Below are positions 1 to 12,384 of a DNA stretch of 64,000 bases, piece by piece. The stretch covers positions 65,035 to 129,034 of the forward strand of contig JADHYX010000002.1 of assembly GCA_027604685.1 (NCBI GenBank). Direction: 5' to 3'. How positions within the stretch are numbered: the first letter of the stretch is position 1; the number at the start of each line of letters is the position of its first letter. The notes beneath the pieces are model-generated. The model was not told the DNA's origin. It did not search any database and worked only from the letters and a program-made list of their open reading frames with translations. A program made the position numbers and the translations under genes. The DNA is from Lobulomyces angularis. Taxonomy: Eukaryota > Chytridiomycota > Chytridiomycetes > Lobulomycetales > Lobulomycetaceae.

Positions 1-1
1 G

Positions 2-915
2 TTAGCAACAAACAACGACGAAATCGAAAACCTGGAGTGGAGTTGGATTCAAATCAATAAAAAAAACTCTCAATGTTCCTCCGAAAGAAGTGAATCCCCT
101 GCTGAAAGTCTAAATTCTACTTTTTTGGAAGACATAGAGTGGACTTTTATAAAAGAAAACTTTTTAAAAAAGCAACATCAACATAATAACAGTTGTTCCT
201 TTTTAAATAATAGCAATTCTTTTGATCAAGCAATGTAAGCTGCCGTATTACAATTTTTTTTTTTAAATTAACTGTAACAGGTTTAGAAGTTATTCCGCGC
301 AAGAGTTTTCATTTTCTCGTCCTATAGGGCAACAAAATCAACAGCAACCAAATTTTTCAACTCATACCCAAAGTAACGTGTTAGGTTTAGTCATTAATCG
401 CTCGAACTTAGTTCAGGAAAAGCAGCAAAGAAGTAGACAAAATGTTATTGTGAGTTCTGATGTAAATTATAACCCTGAAATGAAGAGAAGTTTGTCCGTG
501 AGTTCTAATAACCAAGAACGAAAAAAGGTAAAAGAAAAGAAAAAATATAATTTGTACAATGTTTTAATATCTTATCACATTATTTATGAGTAAATAGTTT
601 TTGATAGAATTTAACAATCATTATAGAAAAGAAGACAAAAAAAAAAATGAAGTTAAGGTGGATGAAGAGAAAAATGATCCATTTATTGTTAAAAAATCTA
701 AAAAGATTATTAAAGAATTGAAAAAATTTGTAAAAAATCATTTTAATTTCAGTGCTGATGAGAGTGGTGGTAAGGAAAAAGAAGGTGAGGAAACGGGATG
801 TAAGGAAAACATGCTTCATAAAGAAATTAAGGAATTCGTGTGCTTTTGGTTAAAAAATTTCGGATTGAGTTTTTTTTTTTCATACATCTTTGTAAAAATT
901 GGGTACGATACATAA
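2..915 (+). CDS. Unknown low-complexity protein, 5' truncated
   Basis: The reading frame is open from the left edge, so the N-terminus is missing. A clear intron (donor GTAAGC after about 234, acceptor TAACAG at 281) joins the first part to an Asn/Gln/Ser-rich stretch. A second intron, probably about 555-629, leads to a Lys/Glu-rich C-terminal part ending at the TAA at 913-915. The N-terminal part holds two similar acidic-aromatic motifs, NLEWSWI and DIEWTFI, about 40 residues apart. The last 20 or so residues are rich in Phe, Tyr and Ile and could insert in a membrane, but weakly. I recognise no family. The exon before position 2 and the second intron are uncertain. Confidence 0.45.
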
Positions 916-1460
916 ACAACATATTTCTAAATTGTTTTTTCATTTAAGAACTTTTTTTCATGACGAATTGTTGAGCTTGTAAAAAATTAAAATTGAGTAA
1001 TTTTTTGATACATAAATGCATTTATAAATATTTTTGTTGTTATTTTACTATTAAAATAAATATGTTTTTTTTTTTTTTAGTTAATTGTCTAGTAAATTAA
1101 ATGTAAATAAATATTCCACTTCCAGATAAAAAATAATGAAATTTGTAAACAAGTAAACTAAAACTTCTTACAACAACTCTTAAGGAACCAGTTAAGTAAT
1201 TTGTTTGCAAGATAATTATTAAACAACCGACAAGGTCACGTGTTGGGCTAGCATTGCCATTTTAGAGTAAGCAAACAGAGGAAGGTTAGTAATTGTCGCC
1301 AATGTTGTAGAGGTTAAATCGAGCCGCTATTGTTGTTTCGTTTTTGGATGTTGGCAGCTGTTTTGGGTGGACCGTGTCACCAAATGATTTTGATTTTCAA
1401 AATATCCAAAAAAAAATTGCATTTCTTTCAAGAAAATAAGGAAAATTAAAATTAAAACAC
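916..1460. other. Intergenic region and Ypt1 promoter
   Basis: No gene seen. The first half is AT-rich 3' flank. The stretch from about 1225 to 1390 is clearly richer in G and C than its surroundings and contains an E-box. It is either the core promoter and 5' leader of the downstream GTPase gene or an undetected RNA; I see no tRNA-like or known snRNA fold in it. Confidence 0.5.
1235..1242. promoter_or_regulatory. GTCACGTG E-box
   Basis: The octamer GTCACGTG, a bHLH-type binding site (the class bound by Cbf1-like and related factors), lies about 220 nt upstream of the Ypt1 start codon in a GC-richer patch. Function is inferred from the motif and its position only. Confidence 0.4.
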
Positions 1461-2509
1461 ATGAATCCAGAATACGATTACTTATTCAAACTACTTTTAA
1501 TTGGTGATAGTGGTGTTGGCAAATCATGCTTGCTTCTTCGTTTTGCCGTATAAATAACTTTTTCTTTTTTTAATCTAATCATTTTTTAGGACGATACTTA
1601 TACTGAAAGCTACATTAGTACCATCGGTGTTGACTTTGTAAGTTTTTTTTTAAAAAATTGATATTTCTTATGTGCAATCATGCTTTTTTGACTTATGTTC
1701 CCTCTTTATTTTCTTAATGAAAAACATCTAATAAACTTTCTCCTTTGTTTATAGAAAATTAGAACTATTGAGTTAGAAGGTAAAACAGTTAAATTACAAA
1801 TCGTAAGTTTTTTTAATTTTATGTGTTGGTTCAGATTTTATTTTTGTTAGTGGGATACCGCAGGTCAAGAACGTTTTCGTACTATTACCTCTTCTTACTA
1901 TAGAGGTGCTCATGGAATTATTGTTGTATATGACGTCACAGACCAAGAAACGTTTAATAATGTTAAGCAATGGTTACAAGAAATCGACAGATATGCAAAT
2001 GAGGGGGTTAACAAGCTGCTAGTAGGAAATAAATCGGATTTGGTGAACAAAAAAGTTGTTGAATATAACGCTGCCAAGGTATGTTTTAATCATCTCAATG
2101 CAGTGATCTACAATAAATGGGTTCAAAAAAAAAACCACAAATCCAGAAAACATTTCGTGCAATATTTTTCGCAACATATTAAAAAATATGACATCAAAAT
2201 TTAATTTTCTTAACATTTAGTTCTTATCTACAATTTTTTTTTCATTTATTTTTATTTTATTTTTTAGGAATTTGCTGATAGTCTCACAATTCCATTTTTG
2301 GAGACTTCTGCAAAAAATGCTACAAATGTTGAGCAAGCCTTCTTAACAATGGCCAAGCATATAAAGGATCGGTATATATATAAAAAAGGAAATCTCTTAA
2401 TATTATTTTTAGTATGGGCGCTAATACTACAACTGGTGCTGGAGGAAAAAAAGAACCACTTAAAATTGGAAGTCCAGTTAAAACTGAGGCAGCTGGAGGC
2501 TGTTGTTAA
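1461..2509 (+). CDS. YPT1: Rab GTPase Ypt1/Rab1
   Basis: Small GTPase that controls ER-to-Golgi traffic and autophagy. Six exons give 203 residues, the usual length. The P-loop GDSGVGKS is at residues 15-22, the effector segment with YISTIGVDF at 37-45, WDTAGQE at 62-68, NKSD at 121-124 and ETSAK at 148-152. The protein ends in GGCC, the double-geranylgeranylation signal. Introns begin GTATAA, GTAAGT, GTAAGT, GTATGT (2079-2267, the longest at 189 nt) and GTATAT, and all end in TAG. The start is the first ATG before the conserved [15 protein letters not shown]. The switch and RabF motifs are those of Rab1 rather than Rab8 or Rab10. Confidence 0.95.
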
Positions 2510-2759
2510 ATTATTAAGGACTTTAGTGATATTGAAAGTGTTTTGTTTTTTTTAGTTGAAGGAAATACTATATTTTTTCATTTTTTTATTTTAAGTATTT
2601 TATAATTCATTTTGTTAAAAAAAAAAAAATAAATACTTCGATACAGAAACATATAGTTTGCTATTATAAAGTAATTACTGCAATACTTAAAGAAATAAAG
2701 AATATTGTAACAACCAGAAAAAATTTGTTTTTCAAATCACAATTTTTGCTCAAACGAAG

Positions 2760-4611
2760 ATGGAGCCTTTAAATATTTGCAATAATGCTTCTTTGATATA
2801 CAATTATGATGAAGATCCAGATTATATAAAGCAAACAGCAATTTCCTATATTCCTCCACCAAACAGGCACTTGGATTTCAAAGAACCTGAAGAAATTTGT
2901 TTTACGCTGGAAAGTTCTGAATCATTAGACGTCAATTTTGAAAAACTATTGTCCATAAAAACTGAAAAGGTTTTAATTTACTTTTTTTCTTAACCTTAAT
3001 AGTCAATTTGGTTTATAATGTTTTACAATTTTCGTTAAAATAGTTCTTGGAGTTGGATTTTTCAATATTTTCAGATAAGAACGACTTAAATGAACTTTTC
3101 AAACTGAAAGTAAGTTTAAAAGTTTTTTCAAATTAACTTCAATTCTTTAAAGGAAACTTTATCAAAAATTCCGTCTCACATTTTTCAGATAAATAGAAAA
3201 AAAGCAAACCCCACTGAATTCTGTTCAGTATCAATTTTTCAAAACAGATCAGCAGTTAAATTAGCAAATTTAGATTACGCGTTAATAAATTTTAGAAGAA
3301 AAAATAATTTTAATAGTTTTTTGGATTTATGTTCAGGACCCGGTGGATTTACTGAGTATTTATACTGGAGAGTCGGGTTTAATTTAAAAGGTTTAGGTAT
3401 AACTTTAAAAGGTGTTCAAGACTTTAAACCTCCCTTACATCCAAATTTTAAGCCGTTTTATGGCAAAGATGGTACTGGAGATATTACCGTAGAACAGAAT
3501 TTTTTAGCATTGTCAGAATTTGGTTACCTAATTTATTCACCAGTAAATCTAAAATTTATACCATCTAGATCAATTTGATTTTGTGTTGGCAGACGGGGGC
3601 GTTGCATGCGATGAAGATAAAGGTAACCAAGAGGAGCATGTGAAGCAGCTTATTCTATGTGAAATTATCTCAGCGTTTATCACGTTAAGAAAAGGTATGG
3701 TTTGCTTGATTGATCAATAAGTAATATTTTTTTTTATTATATTTTTTTTACTTTAGATGGTGATTTTCTATTAAAACTATTTGACGCATTAACCCCTTTC
3801 ACTGTTGAATTAATCTACCTACTTCACAAATCTTTTCAAAAAATATCTCTAATTAAACCAGTTTCAAGTAGACCCAGCAACAGTGAAAAATATATATATT
3901 GCGAAAAATTCAAGTTTGAGAAACCACCATTAGCAATTATAACACATTTAAAGACTTGTAATTTTGAACTAAACAAATTAAATAAAGTGTTTTTTGATAT
4001 GAATTCCAAATCAAATCAAATGAGTCGGCACTCTAATTCTGAAATGCAAAACAAAAATAGTTTTATAACTTTAAGTGAAAAAATTGAACTTGGGTTGTTG
4101 AATTTAACAGATATAATGAATAGAAGTGTCGTTCTTAATGACGGGAAATTTATGAATTTTATTCGGAGTTTTAACAAAAGGTTTTTTCATGAAGGTTTTT
4201 TATGTAAAATTTGTTTTTTCTTGTTTAGATTTTACTTACAGCAGTTCAATGCTTTGGCAGAGCTGATTGAGTTTTGTAACGAGCCACAAAAATATAATTA
4301 TGACAGAAATGCTATCACAAAATTTTACTTTCAACGATGGAATGTAATTATTTGAAATGTGAATTACAGTTTAATGAAATTTATTTTTTTTTTATCATTT
4401 TTAGATTGAATATCCTGAAGAGATAATTCCTTACCAAAACGATGAGAGTGCAGATTCTAGAAAAAGAGGAAGAGGACGAGGAAGAGGTAAACAAACGAAA
4501 TTTATATCTAATAGTTTTAAAGACGGCAAGTACAATTATACTCAAACTAACCGTAAAAGAGAGGCTGCTGTGGACTACCATCAAAATTACAAAAGAAGTA
4601 AATTTGGATAA
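2760..4611 (+). CDS. CMTR1-like mRNA cap 2'-O-methyltransferase (FtsJ domain)
   Basis: Predicted to methylate the 2'-O of the first transcribed nucleotide of capped mRNA in the nucleus. The Rossmann-fold FtsJ domain has the SAM-binding LDLCSGPGGFTEYL motif (near 3325-3360), then the conserved GVDGTGDIT-like segment (KDGTGDIT), LADGGV (catalytic Asp), a Lys in LLKLFD and a Glu in SRPSNSEKY. These complete the K-D-K-E catalytic set of this family. About seven introns interrupt it, some with weak donors such as GTTTTT. The C-terminus is Arg/Gly-rich (RKRGRGRGR) and ends SKFG. The G-patch and WW domains of animal CMTR1 are not seen, so it is a shorter form. Confidence 0.82.
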
Positions 4612-5248
4612 AAATTTTAGACTATTAAATAGTTTCATAGGTTCAAACTTGAAAAATTCATTTACATACGCTATTTCTTTTAATTTATGCAATTATAAAT
4701 TACTATACTTTCTTCTCTTTCTTTAAAGCAAAGCACACAATTACAATTAAGAAAAATCCAGTATTTATTTTAAATAGAAATTAAAAACCATTTTTTGAAG
4801 GTTTTGTGGAAATTTAACAGTTTTTTATTCCAAGTTTTTTAAAAAAAAAGATTTTGAAGTTCACAGCTTCAGCTATCTTCAAAGTTAGAGGATCTTATGC
4901 AAAATCATTTCATTTCACCATTTAATGATGATACTTTTAATGAAAAGATTGAAGAAAACTTTAATTATTGAGTTTTTCCTTTTTAGATAATTAAGTTAGC
5001 CCTAACCAACTACCTTTTTCTTAAGTGGATTAAATTGTTATTAAAAAATATTTTAATTTTTTTTACAATTTTTAATGTAGTTTCTTAAATTTTTTTAAAA
5101 AAAAAAAAGAAAATTAATATTAGATATTATCTGCATATTATAAAGAATTTACAACTACACAATTAATGATAATAATAAAAAAAAAAAAAATTTAATTATT
5201 AACTTATAAACAGTTTTTCATGATTTTTTATTGTGTAAAATATGTTCG
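4612..5248. other. Convergent intergenic spacer
   Basis: AT-rich spacer between two genes that converge on it. It contains A and T runs and several AATAAA-like polyadenylation signals on both strands. No gene, repeat or RNA recognised. Confidence 0.5.
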
Positions 5249-8120
5249 TCAAATAGAACAACCCAAACCTTCATTCAGTTTAACATTACTTCTGTAATTA
5301 TTAATCTTTTCGTAATAACTAAAATTTTTCGAATTTTTATCTTTATTTCGATCTGAAGTAAAATTATCATCCGTATCCGATATTTGGTTTCTTTGTCCAT
5401 GATTTTCCGAATCTTCTATTCTTAAGTTATTTTTATCAACTCCATTTTTATTGACTAAATTGGGTTTTTTATTATTAACTTTACAGTGTTGAGTATCTAC
5501 AAAATTCTCATTTTGAGGCAGAGTTACACTGCTTGAATTTTCAGTAATTACAAGAGGGACTGATTTTTCAACTGACTCTCGATATTCTGTGCTTGACGTT
5601 TTGAGTATTGAATTACTCTTAGTAGTATCAAATGTTTTAAATTCCCCAGTTGCAATCAATTTTTGCATAACATTTTCAGTTGTGTGAACTTTTGATCCTT
5701 CAACTGTCGAAGAGTTAACTTTCTCATCATCAACGACTAAATTGTTTATAACCTCTGTATTTAGAACAGTAGATATTGAAGAAGATTTGTCATTAAGTTT
5801 ATTTTCACCCAGTTTTTTCCTTTTTTTTGTTTTAGAAATAATTTCCATCCACTTATATTCTCCTGGTAACGTACCAAACTGTTTCCAGGGATCCTCTAAA
5901 AAAGAATCTGAATAATAAGTCAGTGTGCCATTTACTCTAATGGCATTTTGATATGGTATACGTGGAATACTGTTGAACTTTGATAAAGAGATGGATCTAT
6001 CTTGCTTATCATTGTTCAGTTTAACTCTCTAAAATAACCATTGAAATTTAATAAAGAAAAAACTAAAAATATCAAATATTTGAAACCTTTTTATCACGTA
6101 GTGGGTTATCATATGGCTTAATGTAGTCATTAATTCTACTAGCTGCTCGAACTTTCGCATCTAACGGATCTTTTGGTCGAACTTTCACTTCCAAAGTTTC
6201 TTTTGCTCGGACTTTTAGTTCTAAAGGTTCTTTACTTTTTGATCTGGAGTAGGTAAGTTCCCGCTGATAGGGAGAATCTACAGGAGTAGGTGGAAATCCT
6301 TGGTATCTTCTACTAAGAGAGTCTATTCTATCAAAAGCGTATCGTATCTTGCTTTCCTCATTTTCGAGACGACTGTGAGACATAATTGCTCGGGAATAGT
6401 TCCTTTCTACTTCCCAATTATCATCGTGTCTATCTTCATATCTATCATCATATCTTTCATCAAATCGGTCATCATATCTGTCATCATATCTTTCGTCATA
6501 TCTATCAGGCCGCCAGTCTAACAACCGACGATCTTCATAATAGCCAAATCGCTCATACCCTTCGCTTGCAGATAACCTCTCCGGCCGCAATGAACTGCTT
6601 AAAAAGTTTTACTAAGAATGAACTATAAAAAAAAGAAACCTGCTTCGGTCGTAATCTAAACTACGCCGACCCCAGTCGTAATCCAGCCTGTCAATAGATC
6701 TAGACCTTATTGATGGATCCGCCCAATCTTTTCGATGCACTTCCTGACGTACCATATCTAATCGTGATACGTAATCTCTTTCAAAGCGCAAATCACTGTG
6801 TCGATTAGAAAATTCGTTTCCTCTACCTCTTTCAAAGGATCTCAGATCCTCACTGTATCTATCTTCAATTCTCACCATTTCAATGTTCGGATTTTCACGA
6901 ATATGTTCAGTACGTGCGACTCTACGCTTTTCATCATGTAAATTTCTTTTAATATCATTTCGATCTTCACGAGAAAAATTTGTACCGAAAGATTTAGCTG
7001 GATCGTTTCGACGTCCCTCAAATTGCCTGGGTTCTTCATGAATCGGTGCATATTCTTCCCTGACTCTCTTTAAATATTTGAATTCTTCAAAACGCGATCT
7101 GTAGTCTGAAGTTGACACTTGTTCATTGGTTTTGGAATTGCTCTTTGAACTACGAGAAGCCGGGCTTGCACTTAAAGTTTTACTAACTCGCAAATTTGGA
7201 GAAAAGTTAATTTCATTTGATTTATCTGATTCACGATTCTGTATAGAAGTTTCAGTTGTCGGTAGGTGAATAAAATGTTTTGTTGGCGACTTTTCTAAGT
7301 GTTGCTTCGGAGAATTGAATTCATTAACTGGGTAGTCTAACTGCTGAGGTTGTCGTGGTTGAAAGTGTTGTTGGTGATGGATTTTTAGAGGTTTTTCTGG
7401 ATGGTTGTATTTGGATTGATTTTCTGGCGAATTTTCTGAAGAAAGATGTAATTTTGGTTGCTGCTGCAATGGTTTTATTGGATCTGTTGATTTTTTTTCA
7501 TGAGAAACACTTTGTCCCATTTCAAGCAAATCAAAAGGAAGTTGGGAGGAGTGGCAAACAGTGGATAACACAGTTTGCCGTTTAACCGATGATATAGCAG
7601 ATGATTCAGTTATCTTTGATTGAGTAGCTTCTTGAAAAAAAGAAGCTTGAGTGGGTTTTACTTCATTAACAGAGTCGAGATTTAAATTTAAAGAACTATT
7701 TGGTTTAGCTCTGTTTTGCAATGTTGTATTATGGAAAGAATTTAAATTACTTGTAGAACCAGAGAGCTTATTGGTAGTTCGGTCATTTTGAACTCCATTT
7801 TTTGAGAAGATGTTGGAAGTTGCGGCCTGTTTAAACTGATTAAAAAAACTTTCCATACAGTTGCATAAAAACTCGATGACAGCAAAGTAATTAGTAAAGT
7901 TGTTTAGAAGTGAAGAGTTTAAATTTAAGGTAGAAAAAAAGTTTAACCTTTTAGATTTTACTGTTGTACAAATATTTCTGACCTTTTTTGATTCATTTCT
8001 CTTACACACCTTCTCTGAAGTTAAAGAAAAAAAACTTCGTACGTTCAATACAATAAAGCGCTCTAAATCGCCCAGTCTTACTTCTGCACTTTTTTCGTTT
8101 ATCGGCAGCTTGTCGAACAT
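5249..8120 (-). CDS. Large Arg/Asp-repeat protein of unknown function
   Basis: Three exons on the minus strand (about 8120-6640, 6590-6090, 6030-5249) splice into roughly 900 residues. The N-terminal half is Ser/Asn/Gln-rich. The middle is highly charged and carries a run of imperfect RYDERYDD / RFDERYDD repeats (near 6430-6520), followed by four KVR-type repeats (ELKVRAKE, EVKVRPKD, AKVRAAS) near 6140-6220. The last exon has a short, more globular-looking segment with YYSDSFLEDPWKQFG, then a charged tail. Arg-Asp/Glu mixed-charge repeats are typical of nuclear-speckle and RNA-processing proteins, so an RNA-related role is possible. No family recognised. The start at 8120 is the longest option; an internal Met near 7855 is an alternative. 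Confidence 0.6.
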
Positions 8121-8173
8121 ATTGCTCTTATAATTCGGAGTTCTAAATATTTCAACTTAATTTATTTTATTTC

Positions 8174-8968
8174 ATGATTTCTTTAGTGGAAAACGACCAA
8201 CCTCCAATGCTTTCAGGTATATTTCTCTCGTAAAATAGTTTATCTAAATTTAAACCCATTCTTTAGATTCAGATATTGTTTTCAAGAGGTAAGTTTTTCG
8301 TAGCGTTTGGTATTTTAAAAAAAAAAACAAATGTTATTTAATATCCAGCTCGCAAAACTCTGAAGATTTAAAATTTGATATTATTGTTGGAGAAATTGAA
8401 GAAATGCTAATGGAACAAAATTTTTTGAATTTACAAAAGAAGTTTTTTGAGGCAAACTACCAAAAATTTGACAGTGGTGATGAAAATAAGTTAATTTACA
8501 CAGAAATCTTTAAAAATTATGTAACTAAACGAATAATAAATTTCAAATATATATAACTGCCTCTCAAACTAAAAATAATTATTTAAACCATTAATTTTTT
8601 TGCATTTTTTTTGTTTAGACACAGATCATAGAAAATTTCATTAATCAGTGGTTGAAAAAGAAATTTGACTGGTTCAAAATGGAAGAATTCTTAAAAATCT
8701 TAAAGTTTGAATTTTACAACCTGAAATTTGTTAATACTTTTTTTTTCTGATCGATTAGAAACCGTCCAGATGAATTGGAAGGAGATGTCTTTGATGTATT
8801 AAATAGTCTTGGAGACTTCTCACTTTTCAAGGAAACCATTTTGGCTTTTAAACAAGTACAAATTAAAAAAAAAAAAACAATTTTATTAGAATTTTTTGTT
8901 TTTAGAATGCAGAGGGCACTAATATAGATTTATCTGATTTGTTATGTATTAGCAGCGAAAAAAAATAA
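8174..8968 (+). CDS. ARL2BP: ARL2-binding protein (ARL2BP/BART)
   Basis: Effector of the small GTPases ARL2 and ARL3, acting at cilia, centrosomes and mitochondria. Spliced exons give a BART domain: FDIIVGEIEEMLMEQNF, LQKKFFEANYQKF, DENKLIYTEIFKNY, then IIENFINQWLKKK, DELEGDVFDVLNSLGDFSLFKETILAFK and a C-terminal NIDLSDLLCIS. The order and spacing match ARL2BP closely. Introns are short with TAG acceptors, and the reading frame is preserved through each junction. The N-terminal 20 residues are less conserved, and the ATG at 8174 is chosen as the only one opening the frame. ARL2BP is absent from most higher fungi, so its presence points to a lineage with a flagellum or ARL3-type trafficking. 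Confidence 0.9.
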
Positions 8969-9317
8969 TACGGTTGTGTAGTAGTTTTAACTTTTGTTTT
9001 TATGTTCCATAACTTTTTAATGAAACCAATAAATTGTTTATCATTGTTTTCTTACTAGATTTTTGTTGCATTATTGCAAATTTAAAAATTGAAGTTCACT
9101 TCGGACAGTGGCGCTGTGAACATAACACAGTGAACCTTTAAAAAAAAACCCATTATAAGGACCCAAAACCACCTATAGATAGTGTTAAAACACATATGTA
9201 ATTCCAGGATAATTCTATTATATTAATTTTGAACATTATTCAAAAATGTTAAATACCTTTCTTTTTTTCTTTTTTTTTTTTTTTTTGTTGCACAACTGCA
9301 AAGAATTAAAAAAAAAA
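8969..9317. other. Intergenic spacer with hairpin-prone patch
   Basis: No gene seen. The stretch 9094-9135 contains GTTCAC followed by two downstream copies of GTGAAC (9116-9121 and 9130-9135), so it can form alternative hairpins. It is GC-richer than its flanks and lies about 200 nt before the eIF3e start. A T-run follows. Confidence 0.4.
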
Positions 9318-10900
9318 ATGCTTGATCTTACACTTAATTTGATTAAATTTGTTGATGTACATTTAGGTATTAAGTTAATTGAATTTGTTGAAGAAAAAAA
9401 GGTAATTTTTTTTAATAATCATCGTTACAATAGTTCAAAGGAATGTCACTTAAATTATGTTTCCTTGTGGATTTTTGAAAATTTAACTTTTTATCTATTT
9501 TATATAGCTATACAATGCAAATGATTTATTGAATGCCAAATTGACTTTATTAAAAAAAACTAAACTTTTGGAGAAAAGGAATGACGTTTACCAAAAACTT
9601 CATGCAAAGCCTGATCCAGGTAAAAATGAATGTATTTTGACTTTTTAAAAAGACTCTGTCTTTTTTTTATGTAGAATTTGAAAAATCTAAAAAAGTTTTG
9701 GGAAGTGCTGTAGCCGAGTTAAAAGCTTCAACTGACGTGTTTGAAGAAATTTTTCAAGATGAGCAGGCAATGGCAGATTTAAAAAATGAAAAAGTTAGCG
9801 CAGTACAATTCCTAATGAAAGATTTTGATGTAAAGTTAATAAACAATACAGCATTGTCTAATTTTTTTTTTAGTTGAAATCAGAGAATATTAGCAATTTG
9901 TATAAATATGCTGCGTTGCTGTATCAATCAGGAGACTATGTTGCTGCCGCTCAATTTTTTGACTACTTTAGACAACTGGTAACTGCGGTTAAATTTTTTT
10001 CTTATCTTTTATTGCTAGTCAACTGACTTCGAACTATGCTCAAGTGCATTATGGGGAAAATTGAATTCAGAAATTTTGGCAGGAAATAATGAGAAGGCCT
10101 TTTCAGATTTTTTACTACTTAAGGAATCTATTGAGCAGACTAGTTCTCTTCAATATTCCCATTTACAGCAATTGGAAAATAGAACTTGGCTTTTACATGC
10201 TGCCTTATTTGTTTTATTAAGTCATCCTAAAAATGGAAAAGACACTTTAATTGATTTATTTTTTCAACCACAGTACATAAATACAATCCAAACTTCCTGT
10301 CCATGGATATTACGTTATTTAACTTTAACTGTAGTCACTAACAAAAAAAGAAAAAATATGTTAAAAGATTTGGTTAAGATATTAAAACAAGAGCATCATG
10401 TATTTAGTGATCCAATTACTGATGTTTTGGAGTGCATTTTTTTGGATTACAACTTTGAAAAAGCTCAAGTGAAACTATTAGAGGGAGAGAAGGTTTTAGA
10501 AAGCGATTATTTTTTGCATCCATTTCTAAATGAATTTTTGAATCAAGCAAAAATACTCATTTTTGAAACTTATTGTAGAATATATCAGAATATTGGAATA
10601 AAAAGTTTAAGTGAAAAATTAAATTTTGATGAAATTGAAGGTGAGAAGTGGATTGTTAATGTTATTAGAGATGCCAGAATGGATGCTAAGATTGATGCTA
10701 AAACGGTATTTTATTTATAATACATATATTACTAAGCACCCTTTCAGAAAACTGTGATAATGGGTACCCAAAGTCAGACCATTTATCAACAAGTAATTGA
10801 AAAGACGAAATCACTTTCATTTAAATCATCAATGCTAGCCGCTAATATAGAAAAGAAGGAACAAGAAATAGCTTGCAGAAATCAAGAAATTAATGCATAA
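9318..10900 (+). CDS. Translation initiation factor eIF3 subunit E (INT6)
   Basis: Subunit of the eIF3 complex that recruits the 43S preinitiation complex. Seven exons give an N-terminal helical region ([35 protein letters not shown]), a middle with [20 protein letters not shown], and then [15 protein letters not shown] and the PCI domain ending in [18 protein letters not shown], a signature of eIF3e. The tail has the conserved [23 protein letters not shown] segment. The first intron donor is GTAATT after EEKK, with acceptor ATATAG before LYNAN. The total is close to the usual 430-450 residues. The start ATG at 9318 aligns with the family N-terminus; the upstream in-frame Met at 9246 would add a Phe-rich stretch and is not preferred. 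Confidence 0.93.
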
Positions 10901-11047
10901 TTCACTGCTTGAATTTATTTAAATTTGTATAATTTATACTTTTTATCTAAGAATTCAAATCTTCAAGTTAATTAAAATATAATACACTTTTTTTAAATAA
11001 TAAATAGACATTATTTTATTGAACGGATGCAGAATTTTGGTTAGAAA

Positions 11048-11733
<686 letters not shown>

Positions 11734-11860
11734 TTCATAAAGCAATTAATTTCGCAACTCTTAAACATAAAGTACCTTTAGAAAAAACTATTTGTTTTTT
11801 TTCTCCGTTCCAGTTTATTTTATTTTGTTTTATTTTTTTTATTGTAATTTTTTTTTTTTA

Positions 11861-11960
11861 ATAGTGCTTGCGCCATATATTTTTTTTTACATTTGAGCTA
11901 AAATAAATTTGACATAGTTTTTGTGTGACCATTGCATGGCTAAAAAAAATTGAAGAGTTT
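11861..11960 (+). repeat. Inverted repeat, left arm
   Basis: About 95 nt that match, as reverse complement, the segment at 12922-13016 with few differences. The shared core runs from TAGTGCTTGCGCC through TTTGAGCTAAAATAAATTTGACAT to the AAAAAAAATTGA run. The two arms enclose about 960 nt with two damaged genes, and the right arm abuts an assembly gap. Confidence 0.85.
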
Positions 11961-12287
11961 TTCACCAACGTTAGATTTTGGGAAGAAAGGTATTTTTTTA
12001 TAGTTTATTATAAATAAATGTTATTAGTTGAACAGGCAGCTCTATCCTCTATTGATAAGTTACGACACAGCTTTATTGTTGCTGTTTACAGTAAAACAAC
12101 TATGGGGGACCCAGCATTACATTTTGTAGTTGAACAAGAAGAACTAAATGGAGAACAGTTATGTTGCTTAGTAGAACTCTTGAAAAAATTTAGAAATGTT
12201 GATGGTTTTTACGTGGATGTATCGTATGGATCTGAAGTAGATTGGAAAAATGAAAAAGTGAAATTTGGATGGAAACAAATTAAGTAG
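11936..12287 (+). CDS. Small unknown protein, start disrupted
   Basis: The downstream exon encodes a compact protein segment, AALSSIDKLRHSFIVAVYSK ... VDVSYGSEVDWKNEKVKFGW, after a probable intron with acceptor AACAG near 12034. The upstream exon reads IEEFFTNVRFWEER and would follow ATGGCT at 11936. However, the eight-A run between them puts the ATG out of frame; six or nine As would be needed. Either this is a homopolymer sequencing error, a non-ATG start, or the gene is decaying. No family recognised. It lies just inside the left arm of the inverted repeat and transcribes toward the HEPN-like pseudogene. Confidence 0.4.
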
Positions 12288-12384
12288 TAGTTTTTTGACT
12301 ATATACTAACTATATTAATTAATACATAACAACAATTAAAAAAGAATAGCGAAATTTATTCAGGAAAAATTTAGTAGTAGTTTA

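Noticed and set aside
2079..2267. Nested minus-strand ORF inside the long Ypt1 intron
   Set aside because: The ORF at 2019-2216 overlaps a conserved Ypt1 exon and has no protein-like features.
6300..6628. Plus-strand ORFs with Ile/His/Ser repeats opposite the RYDERYDD exon
   Set aside because: They are antisense shadows of the repeat on the minus strand; repeat periodicity alone keeps the frames open.
7355..8133. Plus-strand ORFs at 7355-7585 and 7900-8133
   Set aside because: Opposite strand of a long, better coding frame with consistent composition.
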